Assembly: GCA_027627225.1 (NCBI GenBank)
Contig: CM051033.1
Span: 8,083,801 to 8,147,800, forward strand
From: Congeria kusceri
Lineage: Eukaryota; Mollusca; Bivalvia; Myida; Dreissenidae
Reading direction: 5' to 3'
DNA: 64,000 bases
Shown: one piece after another, positions 58,800 through 64,000 of the stretch
Layout: the number at the start of each line of letters is the position of its first letter
Numbering within the stretch: position 1 is the stretch's first letter
Notes under the pieces: generated by a model
The model's input: the letters and a program-made list of their open reading frames with translations, nothing else
What the model was told of the DNA's origin: nothing
Database searches by the model: none
Program-made: the position numbers and the translations under genes

Positions 58800-60710
58800 T
58801 TTTTAACAACATGTTCACTTAAGACTTATCAATGAGCATTTACAAAATCATCGTTTTGCTTTAATCTCATAACAGTTCAACATGCAAGCCGCCATCAAGG
58901 GCGTATCTGAGGTTGAATCTGGCATACGCATTTGTGCTAGAGGGGAACGGCGATAGAACGGGACATTTTGTCGCCTTGAACTGCGACATGCGTGGTATTT
59001 CTAAAACGGCAAAGGTATAATTAAAATTGTGTCTATACCAACCGGTTTTTTATTGGAGATATTGTTGTTTGTTTGTTTTTCAAAAATAAGTTTTAAGTGT
59101 TAAGATAGCTGCGGTGTTATGGATATGGAATCCGCCTTGCGATCGGGAGGTCGTGAGTTCGATCCCTACTCGGAGAGCGTGCGGAGGATCTTTCTCTGAA
59201 GACACCTCAGAGAGGCTTTTTAAAGTACTGATTCTCACCAGGAAACGGGCTCGAGTGTCTCTGTAACTTGGGTAAGCATATGTCGTTCGACACAATCAAG
59301 CTAAACTAAAAAGGTTTCAACTAGATATGTTTTCAAAGTGAATGCGCTCGCGTATGTATAGGCACGTCCCTGGCTCCAGCACAACACGGTTTCAAACTTT
59401 AATTAAAGTAAACCAAGGACCATATTCTAATTTTTTTTTCGAAACTTCTCAAATATTAGTTTGTGTCTCGCTTGTATATTAATCTTTTTTTCTATGTCGT
59501 CTTCAATTAAAATCATCGTAAAGATTTCTGAGCAAAAATTCGGCGAACCAAATTAATTTATTTTCGTAAAAATATATCTTAATTCAATTAATTTTTATTG
59601 CGTTGTTCGCTGCGAAAACTATAAAACTGTTATAGAATACAAGGAGCACTATTTAACTTCAGCTGAGTGTATATTGGTAAATATTGCATACAGTTTACAC
59701 TATCTATTTGGTCATAAGATCGATATAACAAAAGGGAAACAGCTGTTGTCATGAATTGCGAAGGAGAAATATCAACAAGGTTTATTGCAGTTAAATCTCT
59801 TCATATAAAATATTAATTAGGATGTTTTAATATCTCTACTTGATTACTTGAAAAAAAATGATGTAATCGTAGTTATTTATTCCCAAATTGTGAAAAAAAT
59901 TGTTTTTGGAGATGTACTTACAAGTTACATGTATGTTGAGTATATTTAGAAGCAAGTGTTTTTTTCAAGTGTGAATATATACTTGATATGCCTTTATTTT
60001 ATAGCCACATTTTAAAAATGGGTTTGAATAGTATATAATAAAACTATGTATGAAAGCGGAATTAGATATGTTAGATATTTTGAATGCACCTCTGGACATT
60101 TTGTAAAAAATAAATAATGCTTTAGCAAATTATATTGGTGTTCGAATTAACTTCTTATTTCATGAAGGGTTAATTAGAACTGTGCAGACATTTGTCAAGT
60201 TATCAGGCTTTCAGCTTATAAAACAAAAACAAATATTGCAATTAAATCATTTTACTAGAACAACATACGTAATTTTGATGCAAAACCAAAACACAATTGT
60301 TTATAAATCTTTTACGTATAAGGGTAAAAAAAAGTGAATGATTTGTTTCTCAGACAGCGCCGCAACATATTTTATGGCCCGCCACGAATTTGCTTTAATG
60401 CCAATTTTTTTTTTATTTACTAGTTTTTGACGATCGCGCCCGGGTTTTAAAGGGACCTGTTCACAGATTGACGAACTGACTATGTTTCAACTTTTTTGTC
60501 ACCGATTCCAAAAATAAAAGAACAGTGGTTACAAGGGAGCAAAATAACACTACAGACCTAGAAATATACTGTAAAAACAGTCTTATGACTAATCATCACT
60601 TAAAATTGATAAAATTATAAAGCGTTTCTAAGGCTAAACGATGGAACAATTTGGAGTGTTTCTGTTGTTTTCTTTGCAACTGTTAAGAAAATAGTGCAGA
60701 GAGAAATATA
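58800..60710. other. AT-rich intergenic stretch with one SINE-like piece
   Basis: Apart from 59105-59300, I see no gene, RNA or structured repeat. Confidence 0.4.
59105..59300 (+). repeat. Probable tRNA-derived SINE
   Basis: GGTCGTGAGTTCGATCCCTA is a good pol III B box. TATGGATATGGAATCCGCC upstream could hold a worn A box. The following ~120 bp (GAAGACACCTCAGAGAGGC and onward) would be the SINE body. No oligo-A tail or target duplication was seen. Confidence 0.45.
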
Positions 60711-60713
60711 GAA

Positions 60714-60767
60714 GCCAGCATGGCCGAGTGGTTAAGGCGGTCCCGGGTTCAAATCCCGGTGCGACCA
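60714..60767 (+). tRNA. tRNA remnant (Leu/Ser type) lacking the anticodon arm
   Basis: CATGGCCGAGTGGTTAAGGC is a type II tRNA D-arm and A box, and CCGGGTTCAAATCCCGG is a perfect T arm and B box. They are joined directly by GGTC, with the anticodon and variable arms deleted. The acceptor stem pairs poorly. A long T run (about 13 T) follows as a terminator. It could still be transcribed by pol III but cannot act as a tRNA, so it is a pseudogene or SINE head. Confidence 0.6.
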
Positions 60768-60862
60768 ATTTTTGTATTTTTTTTTTTTTCTAAATACTTA
60801 CTTGAGCTTTTTAGTTCCGATGCTTAAATCTGTAAAGTTAAGACATTTAATGGCATACTTCA

Positions 60863-61260
60863 AACAAGAGCTGCCAGAGGACAGCGCGCTCGACTATTCG
60901 AAGTATTACAGTTGGTACATAGTTTGGAGAGTGGAAGGGGCATACATTTGTTAAAATACAAAACATTTAAGTGAAGCCTTGTATAGTTTCTAAATTTTTG
61001 GAACAAAAACTTTAACCACAAAGTCTATGTAAAAAGTGGGCTAACTCTGCCAAAATACAAAACAGAGTTATGGGTAATATTGCCGTATTTCAACTACATT
61101 TGATGACAAAGGTTAGTGCCAAGTTTCAAGTGAATAACTTATGTAGTTTTGAAGTTACAAAACTTTTGAATATAAACTTTAACCAGAAAAATCTATGTGA
61201 AAAAAAGGCATAACTTTGTCAAATTACAAAACAGAGTTCTTCGAATAGTCGAGCTAAAAA
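60863..61260. repeat. Dispersed element, short relative of 49615-51120
   Basis: Starts AACAAGAGCTGCCAGAGG, then GCGCGCTCGACTATTCGAA, and ends TTCGAATAGTCGAGCTAAAA, so the ends are well inverted. About two internal units are present. Confidence 0.75.
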
Positions 61261-62976
61261 GTCCCTTTAAAGGAGCAGTCCATGTTAATAAAAATAAAAC
61301 TTTGCAGGAAGTGTTTCTAATGGACATGTTACCGAACAAAATAGAAAAACTACGCATTGAGCTCTGTGAATTATTAACATTTGGCAACTCGCTATTGTCT
61401 ATTTTCTGTATGCGATAACTGGTGATGACTCTGGAGTAAACCAGCATGTACATTATAGCATTCCGTTCGTACCAAGCGCTTTTGAACACTGCCTTTCGTA
61501 AATACGAAACATATTTCGGACAAATAAACACCATAAACGTTCATAAGAACTATTACTAAAATAACGATGTATTGAATTAGATCCCAAAGACAGCGGCTTA
61601 AAATATAAGTGATGTCAGTTATTTGTCTTCAGGTTAATCAGACATTAGAATTCTCATGATGATTCATAATGGCCAATTATATTACCGTGTATTTTGAGTT
61701 GTTTAATTTATTGGAATAAAAATGTTTCATTTTGTATAGGGGCATTAATTAATTAATTAAACGACCATTAATATATTTCACTAAACTTGCAGGTGTAGTT
61801 TACACCTGAATAAATGTCTTTTCTATACGTTGGAAACCGTTTTAGCTGTTCTAATATGCCCTTTCCGTTTCCTACGACAATAACCGACTATAGCCCTTTC
61901 CGTAGTGTATAACACACCCGACCCTTTCGCTACACTAAAAGCCCTTTCCGCGGAAAGGGGCCATTTTCGTTTCTTACGAAAATGACCGACTAGCTCTTTC
62001 CGTCGTGTTCGGCCCTGTCCGTAACTGTCTATCATCGGGTCTGTAAAATCATCAATTTCATTATTACTTGATGAAATTGCATGAACATTTTTGTATGTAA
62101 CTATTTTAAATACGTGTCTAATATAATATTGGTTATATTTATATAATAAAAACGTAAATAATAATAAATACGAGGCCCTTTCCGAACACTGAAAACCTTT
62201 TGCGCTATTCAGTCATACAGGTTCTGGAAGATAAGTCACATTTATCAAACAGTTTAGAACATCAGCAACAACAGCAATGTTGAAAGTGCATTTGTATCAG
62301 CTTTTGTAATCAACACATTATACACCTATACGACCGAAACGCCACCATGCAGCCATAACTACTTATGTGGAATCTGGTTTTCTAGATCAGGTTTTCTAGA
62401 TCAGCGTTTGGACGTACAGACAGCTCTATTGCATTTGGTCACCATGTTACAAAACATATTACAGAAGTAAAACGGTTCTTAATACAAATCGCACAACAAT
62501 ATGACACAAGTGGCACGGTGTTTTGATGCCAACAGCGAATATCACTGGAAGCGGAGAGTAAAAACCCTGAAAACTGCTGGTCATGTTCGTTTGATAAATA
62601 AGTTTGATGTCCATTTACGATTTTTGGACTATACTGAACCAAAAATACTACTTCACTAAGTTTGAATGTCAATAATTTTAACGTTAAAATAGATTTGACT
62701 GAAATCATCTGTTTGTTGTCTAAGTTGTTTAATGAATCTACTGGGATTAACTGGTAGAACGATATTACAATAACCACATGTATTTATGTGTGTACATATC
62801 TAACGTAACCGTGATATTTTGGCAAGTACTTTTTTCATGAGTTTGTTTGTTGGTTCGGTGAATATTTACCGGCAGCAACTTAAAACCGTGTGTGTAGAGA
62901 CAGTTTCCTAGCGATCCCTTTTTGAATATAGGCCTGCGTCTGTGACGTGACATCTATTAATAGAACTACCATGACA

Positions 62977-63066
62977 TTCACGATATCCTCGTGCACGGTG
63001 TACATGTACATACAGCGTCAGGTTCCGGCACAGACAGACAACTGACAATGCACGAGGAAACCGTGA
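62977..63066. repeat. Small inverted-repeat element, copy 2
   Basis: TTCACGATATCCTCGTGCA and TGCACGAGGAAACCGTGA are inverted around ~53 bp. Its ends match the element at 48930-48995. Confidence 0.7.
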
Positions 63067-63479
63067 CACGCGTAGTTCATAAATTATAATCTGTTCAACA
63101 TCGAAAAGCTGGAGCGGTATTAATAAAGCTCCTTAGAAATATCTTAACTTAAGATATACTTAGGTGCAATGATCAGATATAGCGTTTTTGTAAATATAAA
63201 ATCGTTTATTTGAACTCGTATAGATAAAAAAACTGGGAAGTTTACGATCTTAAAACATGTACTTGTGTGTTTACAGAGCAGTTTGATGAATACGGGCCTG
63301 GGGTCATATCCACAAAGCTCCTCAGGAAAATCTTAACTTAAGTCATAGTTAAGGGAAAACTGCTCATATATTGCTGTGTCATGTGATATTCTCCTTTTTG
63401 TATTCACTATTTACGTACGTCGAAGTTAAACATACTCGTTCATTTAATAACTATTGTTCGATTTATAAACGTGATAAAC

Positions 63480-63645
63480 AATGATAAAACGAAAATTACA
63501 TCGATTCTAACATGATCTGACAAATATTTTTGCAACTGTAATGAGAACTACATTTTTACTTTGCTGCGCTCAGAATCGGGGCTACTTTTTGCGTTGTTTA
63601 TTGGGTAATTAAACAACGATAATTTTGTTCTTTGTCGATAGAAAA
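63480..63645 (-). repeat. Dispersed repeat, inverted copy of 55862-56010
   Basis: On the minus strand it repeats the ordered blocks of 55862-56010, including the palindromic ATCGTTGTTTAATTACCC and AATAAACAACG at 63592-63620. Confidence 0.75.
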
Positions 63646-64000
63646 ATCAACGAGTATCATGTTAGATTTAATAAGACATACGATTCCATAATAAATTATC
63701 AGTAAATAATACACTTGTCACTTCATAAAAGTGCAAATGTTTTACATGATGTAGTCGAAGACAAACATTTTAACACAATCGTTCGCAAACCATCTAGTTC
63801 ATGAGTTGTTAAAACATACAGCTTAAGTTCTTGGTCAATTCATTTGCAAGTACGATGTGGTAATCATTCCGACATCAGACGTTTTCAAATGATATCTTTT
63901 AAAATAAACCGCGAGGAAAAAGTCGTTCGTTTCGTTGAAAACTATAAGTAATTGCTAGTTGTAAATATACTGCGCAGTGCCTAAATCCGCCACTTGCTTA

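Larger units (their letters stand above)
61260..64000. other. AT-rich intergenic stretch with small repeats
   Basis: 61850-62200 holds degenerate GCCCTTTCCG motifs on a palindromic theme (CTTTCCGCGGAAAGG at 61942-61956). 62977-63066 and 63480-63645 are repeats listed separately. GGGGTCATATCCACAAAGC at 63301 resembles CGTATTCCAGAAAC at 55681, a common small-element end. No gene was found. Confidence 0.4.

Overview
The window is nuclear DNA of an animal, most likely a bivalve mollusc. It is AT-rich and almost gene-free, and it is packed with satellites, inverted-repeat elements, a non-LTR retrotransposon and one intron-split gene for a cysteine-rich secreted or surface protein. There is no bacterial-style operon, rRNA, intact tRNA or CRISPR array. 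The bivalve assignment is inference, from the combination of a Mutator-like DDE transposase, tandem-unit dispersed repeats and a Ly6-type gene of the kind common in bivalves. I cannot name the species.

Layout. 35-1428: an inverted-repeat-bounded element made of ~300-bp units. About 1475-18421: two minus-strand copies of one LINE family, head to tail. Copy A (~1475-5930) is a 5'-truncated copy, mostly 3' UTR. Copy B (~5935-18421) keeps degraded gag, endonuclease, reverse transcriptase and RNase H frames. Inserted in the 3' UTR of copy B is the most interesting object here: a 4,226-bp element at 8400-12625 flanked by TGTA duplications. It has two 471-bp direct repeats at its ends, like LTRs, each itself ending in short inverted repeats. 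Inside is a Mutator-like DDE transposase (plus strand, one frameshift) and, converging on it, an intact zinc-binding His-Me finger (I-PpoI-like) endonuclease.

19970-25450: nested dispersed repeats with internal tandem units. 27597-28380: a TA-flanked terminal-inverted-repeat transposon, followed by a possible terminal exon. 29693-31372: a possible bidirectional promoter with short exon-like frames. 32830-38630: split arrays and tandem duplications.

39612-44847 (minus strand): a gene reconstructed from splice sites and reading phase, with six well-supported exons encoding two Ly6/uPAR-like modules (exon phases 1-0-0-1 per module). Its introns are filled with four tandem arrays and a microsatellite lies just beyond its stop. 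45140-58797: five further satellite arrays, three of which share a 26-bp (2 x 13) period and related sequence. 53100-63650: foldback and palindromic repeats, a tRNA remnant and SINE-like pieces. Single-exon prediction misses the only clear host gene, because its exons are 66-129 bp long.
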